Origin: Methylococcaceae bacterium
Lineage (GTDB): Bacteria; Pseudomonadota; Gammaproteobacteria; Methylococcales; Methylomonadaceae
Assembly (NCBI GenBank): GCA_030693065.1
Contig: JAUYBL010000026.1
Span: 1 to 54,598, forward strand
Length of the DNA stretch: 54,598 nt
Direction: 5' to 3'
The translations under genes were made by a program, and so were the position numbers. A model generated the notes under the pieces. It searched no databases and was not told where the DNA came from. It saw nothing but the letters and a program-made list of their open reading frames with translations. Positions 9,064 to 18,351 of the stretch are shown piece after piece. Each line of letters begins with the position of its first letter. The stretch's first letter is position 1.

Positions 9064-10374
9064 ATGAAACAAAGCGAATTCAAAAAACGTCGCAAGCAGC
9101 TTATGCAACGTATTGGTAAAGGCAATATCGCACTGATTGGTAGTGCCTCAACGCGCACTCGCAATCGAGATGTGGATTATCCCTTTCGTCAAGACAGCGA
9201 CTTTTATTATTTGACTGGTTTTAACGAACCCGAAGCTTTAGCCGTATTTATCCCCGGCCGGGAGCAAGGCGAATACTTATTGTTTTGCCGGGAATTCGAT
9301 GAAAAAAAAGCCTTGTGGGAAGGTGCTCATGCCGGGCTTGAAGGTGCGACTAAACATTTTGAAGCTGATGATGCTTTTCCTATTGATGATCTGAACGACA
9401 TTTTGCCGGGCTTATTGGAAAACAAAACCAAGGTTTTTTATCCAATGGGTCGGGATTCAGATTTGGATCATAGCTTGCTGGAGTGGATCAAGCATATCCG
9501 TAGCCAATCCAGAAATGGCGCCGTAGCGCCTGGTGAATTGGTTTCCCTTGAGCATATTTTGCACGAGATGCGCCTTTTTAAAAGCACGGCTGAGCTTAAG
9601 CTCATGCGTCGCGCTGCTGAAGTATCAGCTGCAGCGCATGCTAGCGCCATGCAAAAGTGCAAACCTGGGCTCTATGAATATCAGATAGAAGCCGAGTTGC
9701 TTTATCACTTTGCTCAAAATGGCCTGCGAGCTGTGGCTTATCCGTCTATTGTGGCTGCGGGCAAAAATGCCTGCGTACTGCATTACACCGAGAATACCGA
9801 TAAAATCAAAAGCGGCGATTTGCTGCTGATTGATGCCGGGGCTGAGTGCGATCATTATGCCGCCGACATTACCCGTACCTTCCCCGTTTCCGGGCGATTT
9901 ACCGATCCACAAAAGCAACTGTATCAGTTGGTACTGGATGCCCAAACGGCAGCGCTTGAACAAATTAAACCCGGAGTGCCTTGGAATCTAGCTCATGAAG
10001 CCTCGGTGGAAGTGCTGACCAAAGGCTTGGTTGCATTAGGATTGCTTAAAGGCAAAGTGAGTAAACTGATTAAAGACGAAAAATATAAACAGTTTTACAT
10101 GCATCGAATCGGCCATTGGTTAGGTATGGATGTGCATGATGTCGGCGACTACAAAATCAATCAAGAATGGCGATTGCTGGAACCCGGCATGGTGCTGACG
10201 GTAGAGCCGGGTTTATATATTCCCACCGATTGCAAAACAGTCGATGCTAAATGGCGCGGTATTGGTATTCGTATCGAAGATGATGTACTGGTGACTGTGC
10301 AAGGGCATGAAGTGTTAACCGGTGGCGTACCCAAGACCATCGAAGATATTGAAGCATTGATGCAGGTGGCTTGA
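9064..10374 (+). CDS. pepP: Xaa-Pro aminopeptidase P
   Basis: PepP is a dinuclear-metal aminopeptidase that removes N-terminal residues preceding proline. At 436 aa it matches the E. coli enzyme. The N-terminal creatinase-like domain (1-170) is followed by the pita-bread catalytic domain with all five metal ligands visible: Asp257 (LLIDAGAE), Asp268 (AADITRTF), His351 (HRIGHWLG), Glu381 (EPGLY) and Glu405 (GIRIEDD). It lies 27 bases after ygfB and overlaps ubiH by one base. Confidence 0.97.
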   Translation: MKQSEFKKRRKQLMQRIGKGNIALIGSASTRTRNRDVDYPFRQDSDFYYLTGFNEPEALAVFIPGREQGEYLLFCREFDEKKALWEGAHAGLEGATKHFEADDAFPIDDLNDILPGLLENKTKVFYPMGRDSDLDHSLLEWIKHIRSQSRNGAVAPGELVSLEHILHEMRLFKSTAELKLMRRAAEVSAAAHASAMQKCKPGLYEYQIEAELLYHFAQNGLRAVAYPSIVAAGKNACVLHYTENTDKIKSGDLLLIDAGAECDHYAADITRTFPVSGRFTDPQKQLYQLVLDAQTAALEQIKPGVPWNLAHEASVEVLTKGLVALGLLKGKVSKLIKDEKYKQFYMHRIGHWLGMDVHDVGDYKINQEWRLLEPGMVLTVEPGLYIPTDCKTVDAKWRGIGIRIEDDVLVTVQGHEVLTGGVPKTIEDIEALMQVA

Positions 10375-11555
10375 TGCAGCATGATTATGACATTTTGATT
10401 GTCGGTGGCGGTCTGGCCGGGAACTGTCTCGCGCTGGCGTTAAAAGACAGCGGTTTGAGCGTGGCAGTGGTTGAGGCAAATACCCGTCAACAATTGCATG
10501 ACTCTCCTGCCGGTGACCGTGCCTTGGCATTGGCAGCCGGTACGGTTGCCAAGCTTGACGAGTTAGGTCTGTGGCAAGGCGTGAGCCATGAAGCAATGGC
10601 GATCAAGCATATTCATGTGTCGGATCAAGGCCATTTTGGCAAGGTCAGATTATCTGCCGAAAAAGAGCAGGTTGCGGCGCTGGGTTATGTCATTACCGCA
10701 CGGATTATTGAAACGCACCTGGCCGAATTAGTTGAACAAGCGGGTATAGAACAGATTTGTCCAGCCCGAGTAGTTGGACTTATGGCTGGCGCAGAGCAAG
10801 TCAACGTTAGTCTAAAACAGGGCCAAGAGTCTGTTATAGCAACCGCTAAATTGTTAGTCGGCGCAGACGGCGGCAACTCTTCGGTACGCAACTTATTGGA
10901 AATCCCCCAAAAACGCACAGATTATGACCAAACTGCTTTGGTCACCACGGTAAAGTCGAGTCTTCCAAATAACAATACCGCTTACGAACGCTTTACCAGT
11001 TCAGGGCCATTGGCATTATTACCCATTGATGCCAATCACAGCGCGGTAGTTTGGACGCGCACCAATGACGACGCCGAGACACTTATGGCCGACAGCGAAG
11101 CCGATTTTGTGGCTGCGCTACAAGAATGCTTTGGTTACAAGTTGGGGGCGTTCGCTCTTACTGCGCCTAGGCGGGCGTTTCCGTTGTCATTGATTCGAGC
11201 CGGGCAAATGTTGGCTGAGCGCACTGTGATCATCGGTAATGCTGCGCATCAATTGCACCCGGTAGCAGGACAAGGTTTTAACCTAGGTTTACGGGATGTC
11301 GTGCAACTCGCTGAAATGTTGGTTGAGCAGCATCAAAACGGCAAAGACATTGGTGCAGTTGAGTTTCTCAAAGCCTTTGCGAAAATCCGACAGCAAGATC
11401 ACGACCGTACCATCGCCTTCACCGACAATGTTGTACGTATTTTTTCTAATGATTGGCTGGCCTTGGCGGCGGTAAGAAACATTGGCTTAGGTGTGCTTGA
11501 CCAACTGCCGACAGCCAAGTCACTGTTGGCTAAGTATGCGATGGGATTGGGCTGA
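10374..11555 (+). CDS. ubiH: 2-octaprenyl-6-methoxyphenol hydroxylase (ubiquinone biosynthesis)
   Basis: UbiH is an FAD-dependent aromatic hydroxylase acting on the ubiquinone ring. The 393 aa product has the N-terminal dinucleotide fold ILIVGGGLAGNCLAL, the mid-protein VGADGGNSSVR motif that contacts FAD and NADH, and the C-terminal GNAAHQLHPVAGQGFNLGLR signature of the UbiH/UbiF/VisC group. The start ATG overlaps the pepP stop (TGATG). The gene order pepP-ubiH supports UbiH over the paralogues UbiF and UbiI, which share all these motifs. Confidence 0.9.
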   Translation: MQHDYDILIVGGGLAGNCLALALKDSGLSVAVVEANTRQQLHDSPAGDRALALAAGTVAKLDELGLWQGVSHEAMAIKHIHVSDQGHFGKVRLSAEKEQVAALGYVITARIIETHLAELVEQAGIEQICPARVVGLMAGAEQVNVSLKQGQESVIATAKLLVGADGGNSSVRNLLEIPQKRTDYDQTALVTTVKSSLPNNNTAYERFTSSGPLALLPIDANHSAVVWTRTNDDAETLMADSEADFVAALQECFGYKLGAFALTAPRRAFPLSLIRAGQMLAERTVIIGNAAHQLHPVAGQGFNLGLRDVVQLAEMLVEQHQNGKDIGAVEFLKAFAKIRQQDHDRTIAFTDNVVRIFSNDWLALAAVRNIGLGVLDQLPTAKSLLAKYAMGLG

Positions 11556-11709
11556 TTTTTAGAGCAAGCCCTTAACTGCTAAAACATTAAGCCCCTCTCG
11601 CCAGCATCTGGTATATTTCAGCGCTGGCGATGTGGTTGGCCTGCTACCCTGCAGTCGCTGAAGATTGATGGGCATAATAATAAATCAATTAATTAGGTGG
11701 AGATTCGTT

Positions 11710-12165
11710 ATGACTGAAGTGCTATTTATATTAACAACTGTGTTTGTTGCCTATGTCGTTTACGTCATCGTTAACGAATCTAAGCCTAACGCTAAAAAGC
11801 CTACTCAGGTAGAGCCACAAGTAACTGAACAACCGGCAGCTAAGCCTGAAGCAGTTGCCATCGAGGTGGCGCCAGAGAAAAAGTCAGCAGTCAGCAAAAA
11901 AACGACGCCTGCTAATACTCCAAAGGTAACAAAAGCTGCTGCGCCCGCTGCCGCTAGTAAAAAAGGTCTGAAAGACCCCAGCACCGGTGAAGTAGCCACG
12001 ACCTACAGTAATTACCGCTTCACTAAACGTTGGATAAAAGACGCGTTGGTTGCAGAAGGGCTTTTGGATAAAGTTTATAAAAACAATGAATTAGACGCTG
12101 AAGTCGAGAGCAAAATAAAGCAGGCAATCGCGAAGCTGGAAGATATAGAAAAATATCGCGCTTAA
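11710..12165 (+). CDS. Membrane-anchored protein with Ala/Lys/Pro-rich linker, unknown function
   Basis: I do not recognise this family. The 151 aa product starts at the ATG at 11710, which has a clear TAGGTGGAG ribosome site; an in-frame start at 11665 lacks one. It has a single N-terminal membrane segment (VLFILTTVFVAYVVYVIV), a linker of about 70 residues rich in Ala, Lys, Pro, Glu and Val, and a compact C-terminal module of about 60 residues beginning KGLKDPSTGEVATTYSNYRF and containing RWIKDALVAEGLL. The C-terminal module is probably the functional part, facing the cytoplasm or periplasm at the end of a flexible tether. It follows ubiH but is separated by 154 bases. Confidence 0.75.
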   Translation: MTEVLFILTTVFVAYVVYVIVNESKPNAKKPTQVEPQVTEQPAAKPEAVAIEVAPEKKSAVSKKTTPANTPKVTKAAAPAAASKKGLKDPSTGEVATTYSNYRFTKRWIKDALVAEGLLDKVYKNNELDAEVESKIKQAIAKLEDIEKYRA

Positions 12166-12177
12166 TTTATAGTACTG

Positions 12178-12200
12178 AGGGCACTTTAAAATAGTGCCCT
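12178..12200. terminator. Bidirectional terminator hairpin
   Basis: The stem AGGGCACT (12178-12185) pairs with AGTGCCCT (12193-12200) around a 7-base AT loop. It sits between the convergent stops of the 151 aa membrane protein (12165) and pilR (12215). A short T-run follows on the plus strand. Confidence 0.75.
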
Positions 12201-12214
12201 TTGGCGTTTGCCAG

Positions 12215-13555
12215 TTAGTCTTCCAATCTAAGCTTTTTTAACCGATAGCGAAACGACCGGAACGATAGCCCCAACTGTTTGGCGGCGGCGGTTTTATTCC
12301 ATTTGTTATCTTCCAATGCTTGAGTGATAGCTTTTCTTTCAATAGTTTCCAAATGATCTTCCAGTGATCCGAGTGCCGGATCATAGTCCGGTGATTCTGC
12401 TGTCTGATGGTTAAGCAGCGGCAAGTTAAGATCATCGACGTCGATAGTGTTGCCATCGTATAGCGCCAATGCCCGTTCTAAAATGTTTTCCAATTCTCTT
12501 ACATTACCGGGAAACGAATATTGCTGTAATGCTGCCATGGCCGCCGCTGTCAGATGGGGCGGTTTGGTATCGTTTTCAGATAATTTCAGCAAAATATGTT
12601 CTGCCAACTCCGATGTATCGTCGCTTCTCTGACGTAACGGCGGAATATGTAAGTCGATAACATTGATCCGGTAATATAAATCTTGTCTAAAACTGCCTTC
12701 TTTGACCAGGTTAGCCAGATTTTTGTGAGTGGCACTGAGTATTCGCACATCTACCGGGATTTCCATCTGCTCCCCAACAGGGCGAACTTTTTTCTCTTGA
12801 ATGGCTCGCAGTAATTTGACCTGCAACGATTGCGGTAAGTCAGCTACTTCATCCAAAAATAATGTGCCACCTTCTGCCGCCTGAAATAAGCCTTTGCTGT
12901 CGCTGACTGCACCGGTAAAGCTGCCTTTTTTATGACCAAAGAATTCGCTTTCCATCAGCTCCAAAGGAATCGCACCGCAGTTAATGGCGACAAAAGCCTT
13001 ATCGCTACGGGCGCTTTGTTGGTGTATCAAGCGCGCCACCAATTCTTTGCCTGAGCCAGATTCGCCGCTGATATATACCGGTGCCTGACTGCGTGCCAGT
13101 TTGTCTATTTTTGACCGGATTTCACGCATTACTGCAGATTCGCCTAATAAGGTATGACGAGTGCGCCGTTCTTTAGGCGCGGCGGGATCAGAAAGTTTGA
13201 GAGCGCTGGTAATTAGTTGTCTGAACGCAGGCAATTCGAGCGGTTTAGAAACAAAGTCAAATGCGCCCTTTTTCATTGCCAAAATGGCCGTGTCCATATT
13301 GCCGTGGGCGGTAATGACTGCGACCGGAATTGGGTGGCGCAGTGATTGGATATAATCGACCAGCTCCAAACCATTACCATCAGGCAATTTCATATCGGTC
13401 AAACAAAGATCGAATGACTGTTGTTGTAGCAAGGCTTTAGCATCGGTAATGGTTTCCGCCGCACACGTTTCGATGTTCATGCGGTTAAGGGTAATTTCCA
13501 ACAATTCTAGGATGTCGGGTTCGTCGTCGACGATTAACGCCAGTGGATTTGTCAT
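12215..13555 (-). CDS. pilR: Sigma-54-dependent response regulator PilR
   Basis: PilR is an NtrC-type activator which, with PilS, drives pilin transcription at a sigma-54 promoter. The order is receiver domain (phospho-acceptor Asp54 in CLTDMKLPDG), AAA+ domain with Walker A GESGSGKE (about 164-171) and the sigma-54 contact loop GSFTGA (about 211-216), and a C-terminal Fis-type HTH (TAAAKQLGLSFRSFRYRLKK). The ATG at 13555 overlaps the pilS stop (ATGA). An upstream in-frame start would add 12 residues inside pilS. At 446 aa it has the family length. No pilin genes lie in this window, so the target is inferred from homology and the PilS-like partner. Confidence 0.9.
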   Translation of the reverse strand: MTNPLALIVDDEPDILELLEITLNRMNIETCAAETITDAKALLQQQSFDLCLTDMKLPDGNGLELVDYIQSLRHPIPVAVITAHGNMDTAILAMKKGAFDFVSKPLELPAFRQLITSALKLSDPAAPKERRTRHTLLGESAVMREIRSKIDKLARSQAPVYISGESGSGKELVARLIHQQSARSDKAFVAINCGAIPLELMESEFFGHKKGSFTGAVSDSKGLFQAAEGGTLFLDEVADLPQSLQVKLLRAIQEKKVRPVGEQMEIPVDVRILSATHKNLANLVKEGSFRQDLYYRINVIDLHIPPLRQRSDDTSELAEHILLKLSENDTKPPHLTAAAMAALQQYSFPGNVRELENILERALALYDGNTIDVDDLNLPLLNHQTAESPDYDPALGSLEDHLETIERKAITQALEDNKWNKTAAAKQLGLSFRSFRYRLKKLRLED

Positions 13556-15195
13556 ATTTCGATCAAGGATTGTTCTGCATTCAGAAGACATAGGCGAAAA
13601 CAGCTGTGGTTTTCTGCAGTCAAATGATAGCTCAAATTAGCCTGGTTTAATTCGGCCAGTTCTTTGGAAATGTATAGGCCAAGGCCGGTGCCGCTGCTGG
13701 AAGTGGTAAAAAACGGTTCGAATAGATGGGCCAGATGTTCTTTCTTGATACCATCGCCGTTGTCTATCACCTCTATGCACGGTGCTTGTTGAAATAAAGA
13801 TAAACGTAACGTAATGGGTCCAGCTTCAGCATCACCGTATTTCAAGGCGTTTTGACATAGATTATCCAAGATTTGCTTTAAATGGCCTGGATCGACGAAT
13901 GCAGATAAGGCCGGTGGGATCATACAAAGTTTGATTAAATTGGCATCGATAGCTTTTTCCATAATAAACATCGACAGATACTCCTCCAGCCAAGGTTGTA
14001 ACACGATGGTTTCTCGGCGGGATGCTGTTCTTCGAGACAGTTGCAAAATGTCGTCGATGATGTGATTGACTCGAACGGAATGGGTTTGAATGATTTCTGT
14101 CAGCCGATGATCTTGCGGAGACAGCAGCGGATTTTCTGAGAGTAACTGGCCAGCATGGCTAATAGCGCCCAACGGATTGCGTATCTCATGGGCGATGCTG
14201 GCGGTTAACCGGCCTAAGGAAGCTAACTTACTTTGTTGCAGACGCTGGTTGTATAGCGACATGTCTTCCAGAATGCATAAATAAAATACGTCTCGACCGG
14301 CAGGCAGCACCATAAAACGACTGCGAATTTCAGATTGGTCAGTAAGCTTGAGCTGTATGGCATCTTGTTCAGCATCCTGCAGCCAGGAGTTAAAGGCCTC
14401 AGATAACTGTGATGAAATTGCTGCCAGATGAGTAGGTAAAATGGCCAAATTTAACAAGCGCAAGGCCGCTTCATTGGCCATTTGCAGGGTTTGAGTTTTA
14501 TCGATAATCAGAATGCCCGATTGCAGATGTTGGATGATATAGCGGTTAAGCTCTTCCAGTTTGATGATGGTTTGTCGCTGTTGCTTGGCCAGCTGCAAAG
14601 TTTGTGTGCTTCGCTGCGTCAGTACATGCGCCAGCAACGCGATAGTAAAAAAAGCAGCGCCCAGCATGCCCGCATAAGTGTAAGAAATGGCCGCAAAACT
14701 ATCGGTGTAATCAGCGAAAACCTGTTCAGAAATTACCGCTAAACTGGCAATTGCCGCGAATACAATCGAACAAATGCCGCCTATTAGCAAGCCCCCGGAA
14801 GCGATTGAAACCGCAAGCAATACCCCCATACCACTGTTTACACCGCCGCAAGCATGCATAAGCAGTGTAAGCATGATGATGTCGGTAAAAATCAACCATT
14901 GCGCTTGCATGGCATAGCCAGTAAACCGCCAAGCGACGCTTATCATTGACAGTAATGTTAACAACAGATAAGTCCAGCAGCCATTGAGAAATAACTGGTG
15001 TCCATACGGGCCTAAAGGGAGAGGACCGCTGTGTTGGTAAAACAAATAAATAAACAAACAAGCAAGGACCAAGCGGTAGCTTAAAAATACCTTTAGCAGT
15101 CGCCAAGCCTGTGTCGAAGGTATGCTGTAATCCCTGGAAAAGGGGCATGGGTAGATGATGTCGTTGGAGTTCGCGGATGCGGCGTTTTTTAACAT
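13552..15195 (-). CDS. pilS: Sensor histidine kinase PilS
   Basis: This is the membrane sensor kinase partner of pilR. The N-terminal third has about six hydrophobic segments (the first around VFLSYRLVLACLFIYLFY), then a PAS-like region, the phospho-acceptor histidine in TASIAHEIRNPLGAI, and the ATP-binding N, G1 and G2 boxes (DNLCQNALKYG, VIDNGDGI, GTGLGLYISKEL). The start is uncertain. ATG at 15195 (547 aa) leaves about 20-25 residues before the first membrane segment; an ATG at 15249 is also in frame, and neither has a convincing ribosome site. It is upstream of pilR with a four-base overlap and divergent from sucC. Confidence 0.9.
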   Translation of the reverse strand: MLKNAASANSNDIIYPCPFSRDYSIPSTQAWRLLKVFLSYRLVLACLFIYLFYQHSGPLPLGPYGHQLFLNGCWTYLLLTLLSMISVAWRFTGYAMQAQWLIFTDIIMLTLLMHACGGVNSGMGVLLAVSIASGGLLIGGICSIVFAAIASLAVISEQVFADYTDSFAAISYTYAGMLGAAFFTIALLAHVLTQRSTQTLQLAKQQRQTIIKLEELNRYIIQHLQSGILIIDKTQTLQMANEAALRLLNLAILPTHLAAISSQLSEAFNSWLQDAEQDAIQLKLTDQSEIRSRFMVLPAGRDVFYLCILEDMSLYNQRLQQSKLASLGRLTASIAHEIRNPLGAISHAGQLLSENPLLSPQDHRLTEIIQTHSVRVNHIIDDILQLSRRTASRRETIVLQPWLEEYLSMFIMEKAIDANLIKLCMIPPALSAFVDPGHLKQILDNLCQNALKYGDAEAGPITLRLSLFQQAPCIEVIDNGDGIKKEHLAHLFEPFFTTSSSGTGLGLYISKELAELNQANLSYHLTAENHSCFRLCLLNAEQSLIEI

Positions 15196-15330
15196 AGCGT
15201 TTTGTAAGGACTTGGATAGAATACCCACACGATTAATCAAGCATAGCATTGATGCCAATACTTAGAACAAGGCCTTGGTCCAAGGTCTTGAAACAAATCA
15301 CCGATGACGACCTGCTAACGAGGAGAAATA

Positions 15331-16497
15331 ATGAACATTCATGAGTATCAGGCCAAACAGTTATTTAAGGATTACCAAATACCTGTGCCTGAAGGAAAAC
15401 AAGTGACTAAGCCAGAGCAGGCCGAGCTGGTAGCTAGAGCATTAGACGGTGAAGGCTGGGTAGTTAAAGCCCAGGTTCATGCGGGGGGAAGGGGCAAAGT
15501 CGGTGGCGTTAAACTGGCTAACAGCCTGAAGGAAGTTAAAGAGATCAGCGCAAGTTTGCTAGGGCAACGGTTGGTGACCCAGCAAACCGGCGCAGAAGGC
15601 TTGCCGATTAATTCGTTGTTGATCGAAAAAATCTACCCGATTAAACGCGAGTTATATCTGAGCTTAGTGGTCGATCGCGCTAGCCAGCGCCTGATGTTTA
15701 TTGCGTCCTCTGCAGGTGGTATGGACATTGAAAAAGTTGCCCACGAAACACCTGAACAAATTGTCTCGGTACCTATTCATCCGGCAGCTGGACTGCAAGG
15801 CTATCAATGTCGCAAAATCGGTTTTGCATTAGGTCTTAAAGGTGCGCAACTACGCGAGCTGGAAAAAATAATGACCGGGTTGTACCAATTGTTTTTAGCT
15901 AAAGATGCCAGCCAGATAGAAATTAATCCGTTAATAGAAACTGACAGTGGCGAGTTGTTGGCGCTGGATGCCAAAATCAACTTCGATGATAACGCGCTGG
16001 CTTTACATCCTGATATTGCCGCAATGCAAGATCCTGAGCAGGAAGACCCAAAAGAAAACGAAGCTCAGCAATTTGGGCTTAATTACATCACCTTGTCCGG
16101 CAATATCGGTTGTATGGTCAATGGCGCAGGTTTGGCGATGGCGACCATGGACTTGGTAAAGCTGAAAGGCGGATTACCGGCCAATTTTCTCGATGTCGGC
16201 GGCGGCACGACGGTTGAAAAGGTCTCTGAGGCCTTCAAGCTGATTCTTTCCGACCCGGAGGTAAAAGCCGTGTTGGTAAATATTTTTGGCGGTATTGTGC
16301 AATGTGACGTGATTGCACAGGGCATTTTGGCTGCTGTCGAGCAAGTGCATGTGACCGTACCGGTGGTCGTAAGATTGGAAGGCACGCATGCCGAACAAGG
16401 CCGTGAGTTGCTGGCTAAATCCGGCGTGAATATCGTTGCGGCAGACGATCTGGAACATGCCGCCGAACAAGTCGTGGCATTAGCGAAAGGAAGATAG
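15331..16497 (+). CDS. sucC: Succinyl-CoA synthetase beta subunit
   Basis: SucC, with SucD, converts succinyl-CoA to succinate with nucleotide triphosphate synthesis in the TCA cycle. The 388 aa length equals E. coli SucC. It begins [20 protein letters not shown], has an ATP-grasp domain ([13 protein letters not shown]) and the C-terminal [29 protein letters not shown] and [10 protein letters not shown] blocks. Malate thiokinase beta subunits (MtkA) of serine-cycle methylotrophs share this fold. NIFGGI with CD, and the overall resemblance to E. coli SucC, favour succinate, but substrate cannot be settled by eye. A GAGGAGAAATA ribosome site precedes the ATG. It heads the sucC-sucD-(R-M)-nadE run and is divergent from pilS. 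Confidence 0.88.
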   Translation: MNIHEYQAKQLFKDYQIPVPEGKQVTKPEQAELVARALDGEGWVVKAQVHAGGRGKVGGVKLANSLKEVKEISASLLGQRLVTQQTGAEGLPINSLLIEKIYPIKRELYLSLVVDRASQRLMFIASSAGGMDIEKVAHETPEQIVSVPIHPAAGLQGYQCRKIGFALGLKGAQLRELEKIMTGLYQLFLAKDASQIEINPLIETDSGELLALDAKINFDDNALALHPDIAAMQDPEQEDPKENEAQQFGLNYITLSGNIGCMVNGAGLAMATMDLVKLKGGLPANFLDVGGGTTVEKVSEAFKLILSDPEVKAVLVNIFGGIVQCDVIAQGILAAVEQVHVTVPVVVRLEGTHAEQGRELLAKSGVNIVAADDLEHAAEQVVALAKGR

Positions 16498-16502
16498 AGT
16501 CG

Positions 16503-17369
16503 ATGAGCATTCTGATCAACAAACACACCAAAGTCATTTGCCAGGGTTTCACCGGCAAGCAAGGCAGTTTTCATTCTCGTCAGGCGCTGGAATACGGCAC
16601 CCAATTGGTTGGCGGCGTAACACCGGGGCGAGGCGGAGAAAGCCATTTAGACTTGCCGGTATTCGACACTGTCGCAGAAGCCGTAAACAGCACCGGCGCC
16701 ACTGCCAGCGTGATTTATGTGCCGCCTTTTTACGCGGCCGATGCCATTCTGGAAGCCGTTGATGCAGGGATAACACTTATCGTCTGCATCACCGAAGGCA
16801 TCCCTATTTTGCACATGCTGCGGGTAAAGGCCGCCATGGCCGAAACCGGCGCATTACTCATCGGCCCCAATTGCCCCGGCATTATCACCCCAGGCGAATG
16901 TAAAATCGGCATCATGCCGGGTAATATCCATCTGTCCGGTTCGATTGGCATCGTCTCTCGTTCTGGCACCTTGACCTATGAATCAGTTGATCAAACCACC
17001 AAGCAAGGTTTAGGACAAAGCACCTGCGTTGGTATTGGCGGTGATCCAATCCATGGCATGAATTTCATCGACGTGCTCAGCCGTTTTCAAGCTGACGAGC
17101 AAACCAAAGGGATTGTCATGGTCGGTGAAATCGGCGGCGGCGAAGAAGAAGATGCAGCGGAATATATCAAAGCCCATGTCACCAAGCCCGTTGTGGCTTA
17201 TATAGCCGGACAAACCGCACCACCCGGTAAGCGTATGGGCCATGCCGGCGCGATTGTTACCGGCGGTAAAGGCACCGCTGCCGGTAAAGTCGCTGTGCTG
17301 AAAGCTGCCGGGATTGAAGTGGTTAATTCACCTACCGATATTGGTGTGGCAATGAAGGGTTGCTTATGA
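16503..17369 (+). CDS. sucD: Succinyl-CoA synthetase alpha subunit
   Basis: SucD carries the CoA-binding domain and the phosphohistidine. At 288 aa it aligns end to end with E. coli SucD: the [21 protein letters not shown] start, [10 protein letters not shown], the [17 protein letters not shown] block, SRSGTLTYE, and the phosphohistidine in [10 protein letters not shown]. The C-terminus ([10 protein letters not shown]) is about one residue shorter than in E. coli, so it is not truncated. Its TGA overlaps the ATG of the following DNA methyltransferase (ATGA), tying a restriction-modification gene to TCA-cycle expression. The malate thiokinase alternative applies as for sucC. Confidence 0.88.
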   Translation: MSILINKHTKVICQGFTGKQGSFHSRQALEYGTQLVGGVTPGRGGESHLDLPVFDTVAEAVNSTGATASVIYVPPFYAADAILEAVDAGITLIVCITEGIPILHMLRVKAAMAETGALLIGPNCPGIITPGECKIGIMPGNIHLSGSIGIVSRSGTLTYESVDQTTKQGLGQSTCVGIGGDPIHGMNFIDVLSRFQADEQTKGIVMVGEIGGGEEEDAAEYIKAHVTKPVVAYIAGQTAPPGKRMGHAGAIVTGGKGTAAGKVAVLKAAGIEVVNSPTDIGVAMKGCL

Positions 17370-18340
17370 AAGTAATCAATCCAAATTCACTTGAATGCGT
17401 AGAAATCTGTGCAGGTGCTGGTGGTCAAGCGTTGGGCTTGGAACGAGCGGGATTCGACGCGCAAGCTTTGGTTGAAATTGATGCTCATTGTTGCAAAACC
17501 TTGCGATTCAATCGCCCAAATTGGAATGTTATTGAAAGTGATGTAAAGGAGTTCGACGGTACAAAATACAAAGGTGCTCAATTGTTGGCTGGCGGCGTAC
17601 CGTGCCCACCGTTTTCAAAAGCGGGTAAACAATTAGGGCAAGATGATGACCGCGATTTGTTTCCAGAGGCATTGCGCCTTGTTGATGAAATCAGACCTAA
17701 TGCTGTCATGTTGGAAAATGTACGTGGTTTTCTTGACGCTATATTTGAAGATTATCGCATTACCTTGAAGCGTCAATTGCAACGTATGGGCTATGTAGTT
17801 GATTGGCGTTTACTGAATTCTTCAGACTATGGAGTTTCGCAGTTACGACCCCGTGTTGTCATAGTCGCTATTAAAAAAGAGTTGGCTACTAATTTTCACT
17901 GGTGCAGCCCTCTTGGCCATAATCCACCTACTGTTGGAGAGCTTTTGCTCGATCAAATGAATGCAGGGGGCTGGCGTGGAGCAAGAAAGTGGGCGAAAGA
18001 AGCAGACGATATTGCGCCAACAATTGTGGGTGGCTCCAAGAAACACGGTGGCCCCGATTTGGGACCAACCCGAGCTAAGAAAGCATGGGCGGCACTAGGG
18101 GTTAATGGACACACCATTGCTAATGAAGTACCTGAAAAAGATTTTGTTGGTATGCCTCGTTTAACCGTGGAAATGGTGGCGCGAATTCAAGGTTTTCCCG
18201 ATGACTGGAAATTTTTAGGCAAAAAAACGCCTGCATACCGTCAAGTTGGCAATGCTTTTCCGCCACCTGTAGCTCATGCAGTAGCCGCACAAATTCATGA
18301 ATGTTTGGCAGTTAGAAAGCTATTTGCAATAGCAGGATAA
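17366..18340 (+). CDS. DNA (cytosine-5)-methyltransferase of a type II R-M system
   Basis: This enzyme transfers a methyl group from SAM to C5 of cytosine in a specific DNA site. At 324 aa it has the full set of C5 motifs: I ([14 protein letters not shown], 13-26), II (LVEID), IV with the catalytic cysteine in [12 protein letters not shown] (Cys80), VI (ENVRGF, 118-123), VIII (QLRPRVVIV) and X ([13 protein letters not shown]). The target-recognition region is short, between about 185 and 265, so one recognition site is likely; I cannot read its sequence. The ATG overlaps the sucD stop. An alternative TTG six bases earlier is less likely. The HNH endonuclease gene starts 11 bases downstream. 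Confidence 0.95.
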   Translation: MKVINPNSLECVEICAGAGGQALGLERAGFDAQALVEIDAHCCKTLRFNRPNWNVIESDVKEFDGTKYKGAQLLAGGVPCPPFSKAGKQLGQDDDRDLFPEALRLVDEIRPNAVMLENVRGFLDAIFEDYRITLKRQLQRMGYVVDWRLLNSSDYGVSQLRPRVVIVAIKKELATNFHWCSPLGHNPPTVGELLLDQMNAGGWRGARKWAKEADDIAPTIVGGSKKHGGPDLGPTRAKKAWAALGVNGHTIANEVPEKDFVGMPRLTVEMVARIQGFPDDWKFLGKKTPAYRQVGNAFPPPVAHAVAAQIHECLAVRKLFAIAG

Positions 18341-18351
18341 GGACTTTATTA

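Noticed and set aside
16083-16646. 187-codon minus-strand frame
   Set aside because: Antisense to sucC/sucD, which are intact.
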